DNA of 64,000 nt from Gammaproteobacteria bacterium (GTDB lineage: Bacteria > Pseudomonadota > Gammaproteobacteria > Steroidobacterales > Foliamicaceae): contig VYBN01000034.1 of assembly GCA_009844425.1 (NCBI GenBank), positions 124,001 to 188,000 on the forward strand, read 5' to 3'. The notes below the pieces were generated by a model. It was not told where the DNA came from. It saw only the letters and a program-made list of their open reading frames with translations, and searched no databases. The stretch's first letter is position 1; every line of letters starts with the position of its first letter. The position numbers and the translations under genes were made by a program. Below, piece after piece: positions 1 to 8,290 of this stretch.

Positions 1-24
1 CGCGCACTGAAATTTCCTGCATTG

Positions 25-630
25 TTATCCTCCCCGGAACAGCCGGCCCTTCAGGGGCGACCACCAAAAGCGCAAGCCCAGCAAGAGGGCGAGAATGGCG
101 CAATATACCAGCGGCTCGGCCGTGTCGGCCTTGACCTGCCAGTAGAAATGCCAGGAAGCCAGGATCGCGGCCGGGTAAATCAGACGGTGCAGCCGGTTCC
201 AGCGCCGGCCCAGGCGCCGCTGCCAGCCCCGGGTGGACGTGATCGCCAGAGGAATCAGCAACAGCACCGCGCCCATGCCCACGGTGATGAAGGTTCGCTT
301 GAGCAGGTCCTCGCCCAGGTGTGCGAAATCGAGCTGCAGATCCAGAAGAAAATAGGCCAGCGGGTGCAGCGTGCAGTAGAAGAAGGCAAACAGGCCCAGC
401 GTCCGGCGGAAGCGGTACAGCCGCGGCTTCTTCAGCAAACGCGCCGCGGGAGTGACGCACAGCGTTACCAGCAACAGCCGCAGCGCCCAGAGGCCGAGTT
501 CGTCCTGGATTTCCTCGGCGGGATTCGCGCCCAGCCCGGGCTCGACCACTCCGGCTATGCGCAGCACAAGCCAGGTCACGGGCAACAGGCAGGCGGCGAA
601 CAGCAGCGGCTTGTACACCCGCACGTTCAT
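25..630 (-). CDS. msrQ: MsrQ, heme-binding membrane subunit of the MsrPQ methionine sulfoxide reductase
   Basis: This 201-residue protein is the expected length for MsrQ (YedZ) and has about six hydrophobic helices. MsrQ is an inner-membrane b-type heme protein that passes quinol electrons to periplasmic MsrP, which repairs oxidised methionine in envelope proteins. The family features FRRTLGLFAFFY, a following TLHPLAYF and RWNRLHRLIYPAAI supply the likely heme-ligating histidines. The gene lies downstream of msrP on the same strand, but two long palindromes separate the two genes, so the amount of read-through is uncertain. The assignment is firm from sequence and neighbour. Confidence 0.93.
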   Translation of the reverse strand: MNVRVYKPLLFAACLLPVTWLVLRIAGVVEPGLGANPAEEIQDELGLWALRLLLVTLCVTPAARLLKKPRLYRFRRTLGLFAFFYCTLHPLAYFLLDLQLDFAHLGEDLLKRTFITVGMGAVLLLIPLAITSTRGWQRRLGRRWNRLHRLIYPAAILASWHFYWQVKADTAEPLVYCAILALLLGLRFWWSPLKGRLFRGG

Positions 631-641
631 CGATCAATCAC

Positions 642-902
642 CGCTTCGATCCCGCCCTTTGTCATTTCCCTGCTTCCGGGATACGCCTGCAAGCACATCC
701 CTGTGGGCTCGGCGGCGGCTCCTGCCGCCGACGCTCCCGGAAGCAGGGAAATGACAAAGGGCTCACGTTTGCAGGTCTGGTGCAGCCCTTAATTGCCCCC
801 TTCCTCTGGGGGCATGTGAGCCAGGGATGGCGGAACCGAGCCCCATGGACGGGTTCATGCGTCCCCCGGAGGAAGGGGGCATTGAAGGGCGGGATCGAAG
901 CG
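642..902. repeat. Two variable-stem palindromes (E1 forward, E2 reverse) as an inverted pair
   Basis: E1 has perfect 28-base arms at 654-681 and 735-762. Its loop contains a nested GGCGGC/GCCGCC hairpin. E2 has arms at 785-813 and 861-890 with about three mismatches, and its loop matches the E1 family in reverse complement. The outer ends of the pair are perfect 16-base inverted repeats, CGCTTCGATCCCGCCC at 642-657 and its complement at 887-902. The arms of E1 and E2 are unrelated beyond the terminal GCCCTT. The pair fills the msrP-msrQ gap, where no gene is seen. It may attenuate or end transcription from msrP. Confidence 0.85.
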
Positions 903-940
903 CCGAGGGCGAACCGCGCAGCTCCCGGAAAGTTGCCGGG

Positions 941-1909
941 TCAGTAATTGCGGCGCAGGTCGAGGCCGGAATACAGGTGGGCCACCTGCTCGCCGTATCC
1001 ATTGAACATCTGCGTCGGGATGCGGCGCGCGAACAGCCCGGAAAAACCGGAGCCGATCTGCCGCTCGGTAGCCTGACTCCAGCGGGGATGGTCCACTTCC
1101 GGATTGACGTTGGCGTAGAAGCCGTATTCCTGCGGGGCGGCGATGTTCCAACTGGTCGGCGGCCGCCGTTCCTGCAGGCGGATGCTCACGATCGACTTGA
1201 TGCCCTTGAAACCGTACTTCCACGGTGCGATCAGCCGCAGCGGGGCGCCGTTCTGGTTGGGCAGCGTGACCCCGTACACGCCCACCGTCAGCAAAGTCAG
1301 CGGATTGGTCGCCTCTTCGATGGTCAGGCCCTCGACGTAGGGCCAGCGGAGAACGCGCCGCCGCTGTCCCGGCATTTCGTCGGGACGATAAACCGTCTGG
1401 AACGCGACATATTTCGCGCGGGACGTCGGGCGGAAGCGCTTGAGCACTTCGCCCAGCGGCACGCCCACCCAGGGAATGATCATCGACCAGGCTTCGACGC
1501 AACGCATGCGGTAGACCCGCTCTTCAAGTCCGACGCCGGACAGCAGACCCTCGACGTCGAATTCTCCGGTCACTTCCGCTTCGCCTTCCACCCGAACGGT
1601 CCACGGCTCGGGCCGGAAATCCCCCGAGTTGCGGTGCGGATCGTCCTTGCCGGTCCCGAACTCGTAGTAATTGTTGTAGGTGGTGATGTCCTCGTAGCTG
1701 TTGGGCGGCTCGTCGGTGCTGAAAGGGCCGGGCGTTACGTTCGGCAATTCCTTCTGGCCGGTGCCGTCGGCGAGATTGGCGGGCGCCGCGCGGGCCGTGC
1801 CCACCAAGCCTGCCGCGGCGAGGCCGGCGATGACGGAACGGCGATTGAACCAAGTGCTTTCGGACGCTATTTCCGAGGATCGAATATCGGTCTTGTTGCG
1901 AATCAACAT
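941..1909 (-). CDS. msrP: MsrP, periplasmic molybdopterin methionine sulfoxide reductase
   Basis: This 322-residue protein is the catalytic subunit of MsrPQ and carries an oxidoreductase molybdopterin-binding (sulfite-oxidase-like) fold. A twin-arginine signal is visible near residues 20-45 ([17 protein letters not shown], then TARA). The molybdenum-ligating cysteine is expected in [24 protein letters not shown] is also typical of YedY/MsrP proteins. It acts in the periplasm after Tat export and receives electrons from MsrQ, which is encoded downstream. The chosen start gives a complete Tat leader. Confidence 0.93.
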   Translation of the reverse strand: MLIRNKTDIRSSEIASESTWFNRRSVIAGLAAAGLVGTARAAPANLADGTGQKELPNVTPGPFSTDEPPNSYEDITTYNNYYEFGTGKDDPHRNSGDFRPEPWTVRVEGEAEVTGEFDVEGLLSGVGLEERVYRMRCVEAWSMIIPWVGVPLGEVLKRFRPTSRAKYVAFQTVYRPDEMPGQRRRVLRWPYVEGLTIEEATNPLTLLTVGVYGVTLPNQNGAPLRLIAPWKYGFKGIKSIVSIRLQERRPPTSWNIAAPQEYGFYANVNPEVDHPRWSQATERQIGSGFSGLFARRIPTQMFNGYGEQVAHLYSGLDLRRNY

Positions 1910-1942
1910 TCCGCAATACTAACCCGGATATCTCGCCAGCTT

Positions 1943-2208
1943 GAGCCGTGTATGCCGCCCCCTCCTCGCGGCGGACGCATCAAGTCGTCCTGACGCTCGG
2001 CGAAGGCATCCTGCCTTCGACGCCTCCGCGAGGAGGGGGCGGCATACACGGCTCAGTAAGCGCAGGGCCCCGTACCGCGCCAGCTAAAGCCCTTCCTCCG
2101 CCCCCCTTCTCGCCGGAGCATAAAAGCAGGATAGCGATTCTGAGCCAGCGAGCGTCGATGACCCGGCGCGAGCAGCGCCTCCGCCGAGAAGGGGGGCGGA
2201 GGAAGGGC
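1943..2208. repeat. Two variable-stem palindromes (E3 forward, E4 reverse)
   Basis: E3 has perfect 29-base arms at 1943-1971 and 2026-2054. Its loop begins ACGCAT and follows the E1/E6 loop pattern. E4 has perfect 24-base arms at 2089-2112 and 2185-2208, and its loop matches the E9 loop in reverse complement. The left flank GCGCCAGCTAAAGCCC resembles the outer ends of other copies. The pair fills the gap between the stop of amtB and the start of msrP, both transcribed leftward, so it lies where an amtB terminator and the msrP promoter would be. No other feature was found between 1910 and 2254. Confidence 0.85.
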
Positions 2209-2254
2209 GAGGAAGCACGAGCAGGGACAGCGAGAATCAAGCCAGGAACGGGGA

Positions 2255-3538
2255 TTAGCGGCTGTAGCCGCGCTCCTCGTGTTGGGTGAGATCCAGACCC
2301 TCGATTTCGTCCTCTTCGCTCACGCGCAGCGGCGTGATGAGTCCGACGACCTTGAGGATGACCCAGGTGGCCACTGCTGTCCAGGCGAATGTCGCCAACA
2401 GGCCTATCGCCTGGACGCCCAGTTGCGAACCCAGATTCATGCCCTCCGCATAGCCGGCGCCGCCCAGGTTGGCATTGACGAACACGGCGCAGAGCAGCAG
2501 TCCCAGGGACCCGCCCACGCCGTGGACCGGGAACACGTCCAGCGAATCGTCGATCACCAGCACCCGCTTGATGATGCGCGTCGCATAGAAGCACACCACG
2601 CCCGCGGCCAGGCCGATGATCATTGCGCCGATCGGGCCGACGAAGCCGGAGGCCGGCGTGATCGTGCCCAGCCCTGCGACCATGCCGGTCACGACGCCCA
2701 GCACGCTGGGCTTGCCGAACTTGATCCACTCCATCGCCATCCAGCCCATGGCGCCGGCCGATGCGCCGATATGGGTAACCAGCAGGGCCATCGCCGCGGC
2801 GCCGTCCGCCGCCAGCGCGCTGCCCCCGTTGAATCCGAACCAGCCTACCCAGAGCATGCCGGCGCCGGCCACCGTGAGCGGCAGACTATGCGGCGGCATG
2901 GGCTTTTGCGGAAAGCCCGTACGCGAACCCAGCACCATGGCGGCAACCAGCGCTCCGACGCCCGCGGTCAGATGCACGACCGCGCCGCCGGCGAAGTCCA
3001 GGAATCCCATGTCGGCCAGCCAGCCGCCACCCCAGACCCAGTGACAGATCGGGGCATAGACGAGCAGCGACCAGAGTATCGAGAACAGCACCATCGCGGA
3101 AAACTGCATGCGCTCGGCGAATCCGCCCACTATCAGGGCGCAGGTGATGATCGCAAAGGTGAGCTGGAAAGCGATGAAGATCGTTTCCGGCGCGGTGCCG
3201 CTGAGCGAATCGATGGTCACTCCGGCCAGAAACGCGCTGCCGAATCCGCCCACCCACTGATTCATGGCGCCGCCGTCGCTGAACGCCAGGCTGTATTGCA
3301 CGATGACCCACAGGAACGTGACGATCCCGGCGATCGTGAAGCATTGCATCAGCACCGACAACACGTTGCGGCGGCCCACCAGACCGCCGTAGAACAACGC
3401 CAGCCCCGGCAGCGTCATGAACAGGACCAGGGCCGTGGAAGTCAGCAGCCATGCGGTGTCGGCCTTGTCCAGCGTGTCGGCGCTCGCCACGCCCGACACC
3501 AGCAACCCGGCCACAGCGAACAATATCGCTCTCTTCAT
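2255..3538 (-). CDS. amtB: AmtB ammonium transporter
   Basis: The 427-residue product is an Amt/Rh channel that brings ammonium across the inner membrane. A signal peptide (residues 1-20, ending VASA) is followed by about eleven membrane helices. Visible family elements are PGLALFYGGLVGRRNVLS near the N-terminus and the two pore histidines in HLTAGVGALVAAM and HGVGGSLGLLL. The cytosolic tail ends in a charged segment that would meet the PII T-loop. The gene is directly downstream of a PII gene in the usual glnK-amtB order, so nitrogen-controlled expression is likely, although I did not identify an NtrC or sigma-54 site. Confidence 0.96.
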   Translation of the reverse strand: MKRAILFAVAGLLVSGVASADTLDKADTAWLLTSTALVLFMTLPGLALFYGGLVGRRNVLSVLMQCFTIAGIVTFLWVIVQYSLAFSDGGAMNQWVGGFGSAFLAGVTIDSLSGTAPETIFIAFQLTFAIITCALIVGGFAERMQFSAMVLFSILWSLLVYAPICHWVWGGGWLADMGFLDFAGGAVVHLTAGVGALVAAMVLGSRTGFPQKPMPPHSLPLTVAGAGMLWVGWFGFNGGSALAADGAAAMALLVTHIGASAGAMGWMAMEWIKFGKPSVLGVVTGMVAGLGTITPASGFVGPIGAMIIGLAAGVVCFYATRIIKRVLVIDDSLDVFPVHGVGGSLGLLLCAVFVNANLGGAGYAEGMNLGSQLGVQAIGLLATFAWTAVATWVILKVVGLITPLRVSEEDEIEGLDLTQHEERGYSR

Positions 3539-3598
3539 AGAACTACCTCTTTTGAAGGGACGCCGGCTACCCGCCGGGGCCCCGATAAGCTACGCCCG

Positions 3599-3937
3599 CT
3601 ACAGCGCCGAGTCACCGCTCTCCCCGGTGCGGACCCGGAAGGCCTCCTCAAGATCCATCACGAAGACCTTGCCGTCTCCGACCTTGCCGGTCTTTCCGGA
3701 GTCGATGATGGCCTCCACCACCCGCTCGGCCAATTCGTCGGTACACGCAACCTCGATCTTGGTCTTGGGGATGAAATCCACCATGTATTCGGCGCCCCGA
3801 TACAGCTCCGTATGGCCACGTTGTCGCCCAAAACCCTGCACCTCGGAGACGGTCATGCCGTTGATCCCAAGGTCGGACAAGGTGTTGCGTACATGATCCA
3901 GCCTGAACGGCTTGATGATGGCCATTACTAGTTTCAT
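3599..3937 (-). CDS. glnK: PII nitrogen regulatory protein (GlnK type)
   Basis: The 112-residue product matches PII signal transducers over the full length. It begins MKLVMAIIKPFRLDHVR. The T-loop is intact (GHTELYRGAEYMVDF), with the uridylylation tyrosine in YRGAEY, and the B-loop TGKVGDGK is present. The ATG at 3937 was chosen because it gives the canonical PII N-terminus, while upstream in-frame sequence is antisense to dacB. PII senses 2-oxoglutarate and ATP/ADP and blocks AmtB when nitrogen is plentiful. GlnK is preferred over GlnB because amtB lies 60 bases downstream. Confidence 0.95.
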   Translation of the reverse strand: MKLVMAIIKPFRLDHVRNTLSDLGINGMTVSEVQGFGRQRGHTELYRGAEYMVDFIPKTKIEVACTDELAERVVEAIIDSGKTGKVGDGKVFVMDLEEAFRVRTGESGDSAL

Positions 3938-3990
3938 TGAAGCCTTCCTTGCGGCTTGGCGCGGCAGTGAATTGCCGGGCGCGGATTCTA

Positions 3991-5424
3991 TCAATGCCGA
4001 CTGAGCGATGTCAAAAGCTGGCCGTGCGCTTCCTCGCCCGGACCCTTGGCCGCCAGGGGGTGCTCGAGCAGCGCCACTACGGCGAGCCGGCGGCCGCTGT
4101 GGGCCAGGATATAGCCGGCGATTGCCGACACTCCATTGAGGCTGCCGGTCTTGATGTGCGCTCGCCCGCCGAACGGAGTGTCGCTGTAGGTTTTCGTAAG
4201 AGTACCGTCCCGCCCGGCGATCGGGAGGGAGGCGGCGAGTTCGGGGAACCGGGGTCCCTGGCCCGCATGCACCAGCAGTCGTCCCAGGTCGGCGGCGGAT
4301 ATCCGGGAAACGCGCGACAGGCCCGACCCGTTGTCCAGAATCAGGCTTGGAAGTTCCAGTCCTTCGCGTTTCAGGACCTCGCCGGCGGCCTTCCGCGCCT
4401 TGTCCAGCGTTGCAGGCGGCCCGAACATCTCCGCGCCCAGCGTCAGCAGCAACTGGCGCGCCATCACGTTGTTGCTGTGCTTGTTCATGAATCGCACCGC
4501 CTGGAACGCGAACTCCGAGTTGAACTCCAGCCAGGGCTCGGCGTCCTGCGGCGCGCTGCCCAGGCGATATCCGCCCGAAATTTCGCCGCCCCCTTCCCGC
4601 CACAAGGCCTCGAACAGCCTGTAGGCGTAGGCCGGACCGGAAAGTGCCCGGCGCGAAATCGAGTAGCCGTTGCAGCGGCGGCTGTAGTTCCCGTCCAATT
4701 CGACGCGGCTGTCGCCTTGGCCGGCGATGCGTACCACCACTCCGCGCTGAAATCCGCCGCATCGGCCGCTGCTCAGCCGTAGCCGGTTGACCAGTTCCAG
4801 CCCGGACAGCGGCGGCTCCACCCGGGCATGAACGCGGCCCCGTGCATGGTCCGGTTCAACGATTACCCGGATCGCCTGAAAGTTCATCAGCAGCGCGTAT
4901 GGCGATGCGCTGAACGAGCGGTGCCGGTCGGCTTCGAAGCCGGCAACCGGCGAATCGTCGGCCGGCAGCCACCGATCGTCGAGCACCAGCGGTCCGTCGA
5001 TCCGGCGCAGGCCCTTTTGCCTGATCTGTTGCTGCAGCAGCCAGACGCGCTCCATGACCAGGCGCGGATCCCCACGCCCTTCCAGTATCAATGGGCCGTC
5101 AAGCACGCCGTCGCGCAGTTCGCCGCCCAGATGGACGCGCGTGATCCAGCGGTATTCCGGCCCGAGCCCCTCCAGGGCCAGCCAGCCGGTCAGCACCTTG
5201 ATTACCGAAGCCGGCTTTCTCGGAACGTCCGCATGGTGACTCAGCAAAGGCTGGTCCTCGCCCATGTCCCGGACCCACACGGAGTAGTTTTCGCGCGGGA
5301 TGCCGTAGTGCGCGAGGACGCGATCGACCGCGGCCGGGAGGGCGTCCTGGGCAACCCCTGCCGGCGGCCAGAACAGCAGCGCGCTCAGCGTCAGAGCGCG
5401 GGCTGACTTGCTAGGCAGAAGCAC
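3991..5424 (-). CDS. dacB: D-alanyl-D-alanine carboxypeptidase/endopeptidase (PBP4 family)
   Basis: This 477-residue periplasmic serine peptidase trims or cleaves peptidoglycan cross-links. An N-terminal signal segment ends near GVAQ. The three penicillin-binding motifs are present: SVIK (SxxK nucleophile) after RKPA, the SNN motif in NKHSNNVMARQLL, and HIKTGSLNGV (KTG). Length and motif spacing fit class C PBP4/DacB with its inserted domains. The start overlaps the end of the upstream HAD phosphatase gene by 14 bases, suggesting co-transcription with the phospholipid genes. Confidence 0.93.
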   Translation of the reverse strand: MLLPSKSARALTLSALLFWPPAGVAQDALPAAVDRVLAHYGIPRENYSVWVRDMGEDQPLLSHHADVPRKPASVIKVLTGWLALEGLGPEYRWITRVHLGGELRDGVLDGPLILEGRGDPRLVMERVWLLQQQIRQKGLRRIDGPLVLDDRWLPADDSPVAGFEADRHRSFSASPYALLMNFQAIRVIVEPDHARGRVHARVEPPLSGLELVNRLRLSSGRCGGFQRGVVVRIAGQGDSRVELDGNYSRRCNGYSISRRALSGPAYAYRLFEALWREGGGEISGGYRLGSAPQDAEPWLEFNSEFAFQAVRFMNKHSNNVMARQLLLTLGAEMFGPPATLDKARKAAGEVLKREGLELPSLILDNGSGLSRVSRISAADLGRLLVHAGQGPRFPELAASLPIAGRDGTLTKTYSDTPFGGRAHIKTGSLNGVSAIAGYILAHSGRRLAVVALLEHPLAAKGPGEEAHGQLLTSLSRH

Positions 5425-6106
5425 GAATGCGCCCGCGAGCCGGTGATCCGATGACTTCCCAGCCCTTTTCGCAGGCGATCGCCGCCAGCGCCCGCTCCGG
5501 ATTGACCGCGACCGGAAGGCCGCAGGCGCCCAGCAGCGGCAGGTCGCTCAGCGAGTCTCCGTAAGCCACGGCATCCGCAAGGCTGGTTTCGAACCGCGCA
5601 CAGAGGTCGCGCGCCGAGGCCAACTTGGCTTCGCCCACGCGATGCACGATCGGCGGCGCGAAGCCGTAGCGTCCGGCGCGCAGCGCGCATTCGGTGGCGA
5701 CGACGTTGCCGACGCCCAGTCTTCCGGCGATCGCGTCGGCGAGGACGCTCGGCGTTCCCGATAGCAGCACGACGATATCGCCTCCTTGCTGATGCGCCCG
5801 CAGGCGTTCAAGGCAGGGTTCATAGAGCGCCCTGTCCAGCCTGTCGGCGGCCCACTCGCGCGCCAGCGTTTCCGCGCTGCCCACTGTGCGCCGCCAGAGC
5901 AGCGACTTGTTCTTGGCGAACACTCCCGTTCCGTACCGGGGAAAGTGGCGCAGGGCGAACAGGGCGTAGGCCAACAGCCTGATCGGGCCGATCCGCCCCT
6001 TGAGGAAGAGCCATAGCATGAAGCGCTTTTCGCTGCTGGGCTCGTTCAGCAGCGTGCCGTCGATATCGAACAGCGCGAGGCGCGGCACGGACTTCGGGCC
6101 ATTCAT
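5411..6106 (-). CDS. HAD-IB family phosphatase, possibly phosphatidylglycerophosphatase C-like
   Basis: The 231-residue protein carries HAD motifs in order: LFDIDGTLL (catalytic DxD), LLSGTPSVLADAI, and AYGDSLSDLPLL (magnesium site). A hydrophobic stretch near residues 28-48 (FMLWLFLKGR and following) resembles the membrane-associated segment of PgpC-type HAD-IB enzymes. The ATG at 6106 overlaps the stop of the upstream CDP-alcohol phosphatidyltransferase by four bases (ATGA). This coupling suggests the phosphatase acts on that enzyme's product, for example phosphatidylglycerol phosphate. That substrate is inference; the HAD assignment is firm. Confidence 0.82.
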   Translation of the reverse strand: MNGPKSVPRLALFDIDGTLLNEPSSEKRFMLWLFLKGRIGPIRLLAYALFALRHFPRYGTGVFAKNKSLLWRRTVGSAETLAREWAADRLDRALYEPCLERLRAHQQGGDIVVLLSGTPSVLADAIAGRLGVGNVVATECALRAGRYGFAPPIVHRVGEAKLASARDLCARFETSLADAVAYGDSLSDLPLLGACGLPVAVNPERALAAIACEKGWEVIGSPARGRIRASA

Positions 6107-6756
6107 GGAGTTCCGCGATTGCGTGGGAACAGCGACCGCCGCTCTTCGGCCAGAAATTCCATGATCACCGGCATTCCCCGCAACAGGCACAGCGCCACGG
6201 CAAGGTAAGTGAACGCCATGGCCAGCCACTCCCATATCGGCTGGAGCAGCGCCCAGACTTCCGTCAGCGAAGGCAGCAGTGTTTCCACTCCAACGGGCAG
6301 CGGCTTGATCATAAACAGGCCGACAAACGCGCAGGCCTTGATCGTGGCGTAAAACCCGCGCATGAAGCGGCCGGCGACCAGCCATAGGGCCGCGGGCGAG
6401 TTCAGCAGCGCGAGAGGGCTGCGCCGGTCGGCCTGGACCTGGCTGGCCCGGATGGCGTCCACCAGCACGCCGCGCACCACGAACACGATCGGAATCCAGA
6501 TCGGAATGAGATTCAGGTCCGCCAGCACGATCCACAGCGTGAGTTCCACGATGCGGTCGACGGCGATATCGAAAAGCGCTCCAAACAGGCTCTCCTCGCC
6601 CCTGCGCCGCGCAACCCAGCCGTCCAGGCCGTCCGATATGAATACCACGGCGAGAATGGGCCACAGCCACAATTGCAACGGTGAAACCGGCCGGTAGGCG
6701 ATGACCACCACGACGAGCAACAGGACAAGGCGGCTCAGCGTTATCAGGTTCGCCAT
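6103..6756 (-). CDS. CDP-alcohol phosphatidyltransferase
   Basis: The 217-residue membrane enzyme condenses a CDP-activated lipid with an alcohol acceptor. The family signature D-x2-DG-x2-AR-x8-G-x3-D-x3-D is complete, beginning SDGLDGWVARRRGEES. About six membrane helices surround it. The ATG at 6756 starts directly before the first helix (MANLITLSRLVLLL), and upstream in-frame sequence is antisense to yggT. It may be PgsA-like, given the coupled HAD phosphatase, but alcohol specificity cannot be read from the sequence. Confidence 0.87.
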   Translation of the reverse strand: MANLITLSRLVLLLVVVVIAYRPVSPLQLWLWPILAVVFISDGLDGWVARRRGEESLFGALFDIAVDRIVELTLWIVLADLNLIPIWIPIVFVVRGVLVDAIRASQVQADRRSPLALLNSPAALWLVAGRFMRGFYATIKACAFVGLFMIKPLPVGVETLLPSLTEVWALLQPIWEWLAMAFTYLAVALCLLRGMPVIMEFLAEERRSLFPRNRGTP

Positions 6757-6820
6757 GGCCGAATTATAGACAGCGGAAGCCGATCTTATAATTGCCACCT
6801 TCGTCGCGGGCTTCGGGTAA

Positions 6821-7399
6821 ATGGGCGCAATTTCTTTTCTGCTTGGCACGGTAGCGGACCTGTACATGTTGTGCTTCGTGATTCGTCTGGCGCTGTACTG
6901 GCACGGCTCCGATCCGCGTAATCCCGTGGCCGCCGTGGTGCTGCGCCTGACCAATCCGGTGGTTCTGCCATTCAGATTGCTCGTAAAGCCGTCGCAACGC
7001 CTGGAGACACATGTACTGCTGACGTTTCTGACGCTGCAATGCCTGCTGGTGTGGCTTACGGTCAACGCGGGGTGCCTGGTCGAGCCCTCGCTGTTCCAGC
7101 TCGTGGGCTTCGGCCTGATCCGCGCCATGCGCCTGGTCCTGTGGTTCTATCTGCTGGCGGTGGTCGCCTGGGCCCTGCTGAGCTGGTTCTCGCCGAGCGG
7201 ATACAACCCGGTCGTGGGCGTGCTGCATCGCATCTGCACGCCCGCGCTGGCGCCGATCCGGCGAATTCTGCCCGGGATGGGCGGCATCGACTTCAGCCCG
7301 CTGGTGTTCATCCTGGGCGTGCAGTTCGTGCTGGCCTTTCTGCCGGGCGCGGAAGTGGCGCGGGCCCTGAGTTGCGGCCCGGGCTTCTCGCCGATCTAG
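6821..7399 (+). CDS. YggT family integral membrane protein
   Basis: The 192-residue protein has two YggT modules, each a pair of membrane helices around a short loop: LRLTNPVVLPFRLL near residues 45-60, and PVVGVLHRICTPALAPIRRILP in the second half. The family is common beside proC or pilT and has been linked to osmotic tolerance, but its molecular role is unsettled. The gene is divergent from the CDP-alcohol transferase gene, with a 64-base gap holding both promoters. It ends 12 bases before a convergent gene. Confidence 0.88.
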   Translation: MGAISFLLGTVADLYMLCFVIRLALYWHGSDPRNPVAAVVLRLTNPVVLPFRLLVKPSQRLETHVLLTFLTLQCLLVWLTVNAGCLVEPSLFQLVGFGLIRAMRLVLWFYLLAVVAWALLSWFSPSGYNPVVGVLHRICTPALAPIRRILPGMGGIDFSPLVFILGVQFVLAFLPGAEVARALSCGPGFSPI

Positions 7400-7411
7400 C
7401 CGGAAGTCTTC

Positions 7412-7870
7412 TTACTCGGTTTCCGCGGTTTCTTCTTCGTTTTCGGGGTTGTCCGGCGCAAGCAGTTCCAGCCCCTCGATCGTCTCCACCACGACGTCGT
7501 CCAGCGGAATCAGCGCTTCCGGCGCAGGCAGCAAAATCTGGCCTTGCGGCGCATCGCCGATGGGAACGAGGGGGTCGGTGCTGACCACGATGGGAGTGTC
7601 CGGACGGATCGAAGGGAACGGATCCGGAATGGGCCCCTGGGCTTCGGCCTGGGCCACTTCCTCGGGCGTGGCGAGACGCACGGCAAAGGTCACGATGCGC
7701 ACGAAGCCCTCTTCGTATTCCTCCTGGAACATTGCGCCGAGGATCAGCATGGCCAGGACGACGAAGCTGGCGATGACGGCCGAGAAGCCGAATCGGATCG
7801 CGGTGCGCCGCTTGCGCATGGCCTCGCGTACGCGGCCATCGTCCGGTTGGGGGGGCTTGAGGTGCTTCAC
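7412..7870 (-). CDS. Conserved membrane protein of unknown function, coupled to msrB
   Basis: I do not recognise this 152-residue protein. It has a basic N-terminus ([10 protein letters not shown]), one membrane helix near residues 25-45, and a proline- and acid-rich tail ending EEETAETE. The GTG at 7870 overlaps the stop of msrB (GTGA), which favours translational coupling. An internal ATG 17 codons later is an alternative start. The layout suggests a bitopic protein with most of its mass outside the cytoplasm. No catalytic motif is visible. Confidence 0.6.
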   Translation of the reverse strand: MKHLKPPQPDDGRVREAMRKRRTAIRFGFSAVIASFVVLAMLILGAMFQEEYEEGFVRIVTFAVRLATPEEVAQAEAQGPIPDPFPSIRPDTPIVVSTDPLVPIGDAPQGQILLPAPEALIPLDDVVVETIEGLELLAPDNPENEEETAETE

Positions 7871-8256
7871 GTCTTGTTGAACCGCAGCGATGCGGAGTTG
7901 ATGCAATAGCGCATTCCGGTTGGCCGGGGCCCGTCCGGGAAGACGTGGCCCAGGTGGGCGCCGCAATTCGAGCAGACGACTTCGACCCGCTGCATGCCGT
8001 GGCTGCTGTCGACGTGCTCGGCCACCGAGCCGTCGGAGGCGGGCTGGAAGAAGCTTGGCCAGCCCGTCCCGGAGTCGAACTTGGAGTCGGAACGAAACAA
8101 TTCGTGTCCGCAGCAAACGCACTCGTAGGCGCCGGTTTCCTTGTTGTACAGCAACTCCCCCGTAAACGGGCGCTCGGTGCCCTTCTCCTGCGTGACGTGG
8201 TACTGGTCCGGCGTCAGCCGCGTCTTGAGTTCATTGTTCTTCGGGGCTTTGTGCAT
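7867..8256 (-). CDS. msrB: Peptide methionine (R)-S-oxide reductase
   Basis: The 129-residue cytosolic enzyme reduces the R-epimer of methionine sulfoxide in proteins. Two zinc CxxC pairs are visible (CVCCGHEL and CSNCGAHLG). The substrate pocket segment TGWPSFFQP is present, and the catalytic cysteine lies in RYCINSASL. Length is typical for a stand-alone MsrB. Together with msrPQ upstream in the window, the region covers cytosolic and periplasmic methionine repair. The next gene starts inside its stop codon. Confidence 0.96.
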   Translation of the reverse strand: MHKAPKNNELKTRLTPDQYHVTQEKGTERPFTGELLYNKETGAYECVCCGHELFRSDSKFDSGTGWPSFFQPASDGSVAEHVDSSHGMQRVEVVCSNCGAHLGHVFPDGPRPTGMRYCINSASLRFNKT

Positions 8257-8290
8257 GGGGTGATTGTAGACCCAATAGCCCCGCAGCCGG

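Noticed and set aside
2279-3931. 550-codon open frame on the + strand across amtB and glnK
   Set aside because: It is the antisense of two clear genes and its protein is rich in His, Arg and Gln repeats typical of GC-rich antisense frames; no family match.
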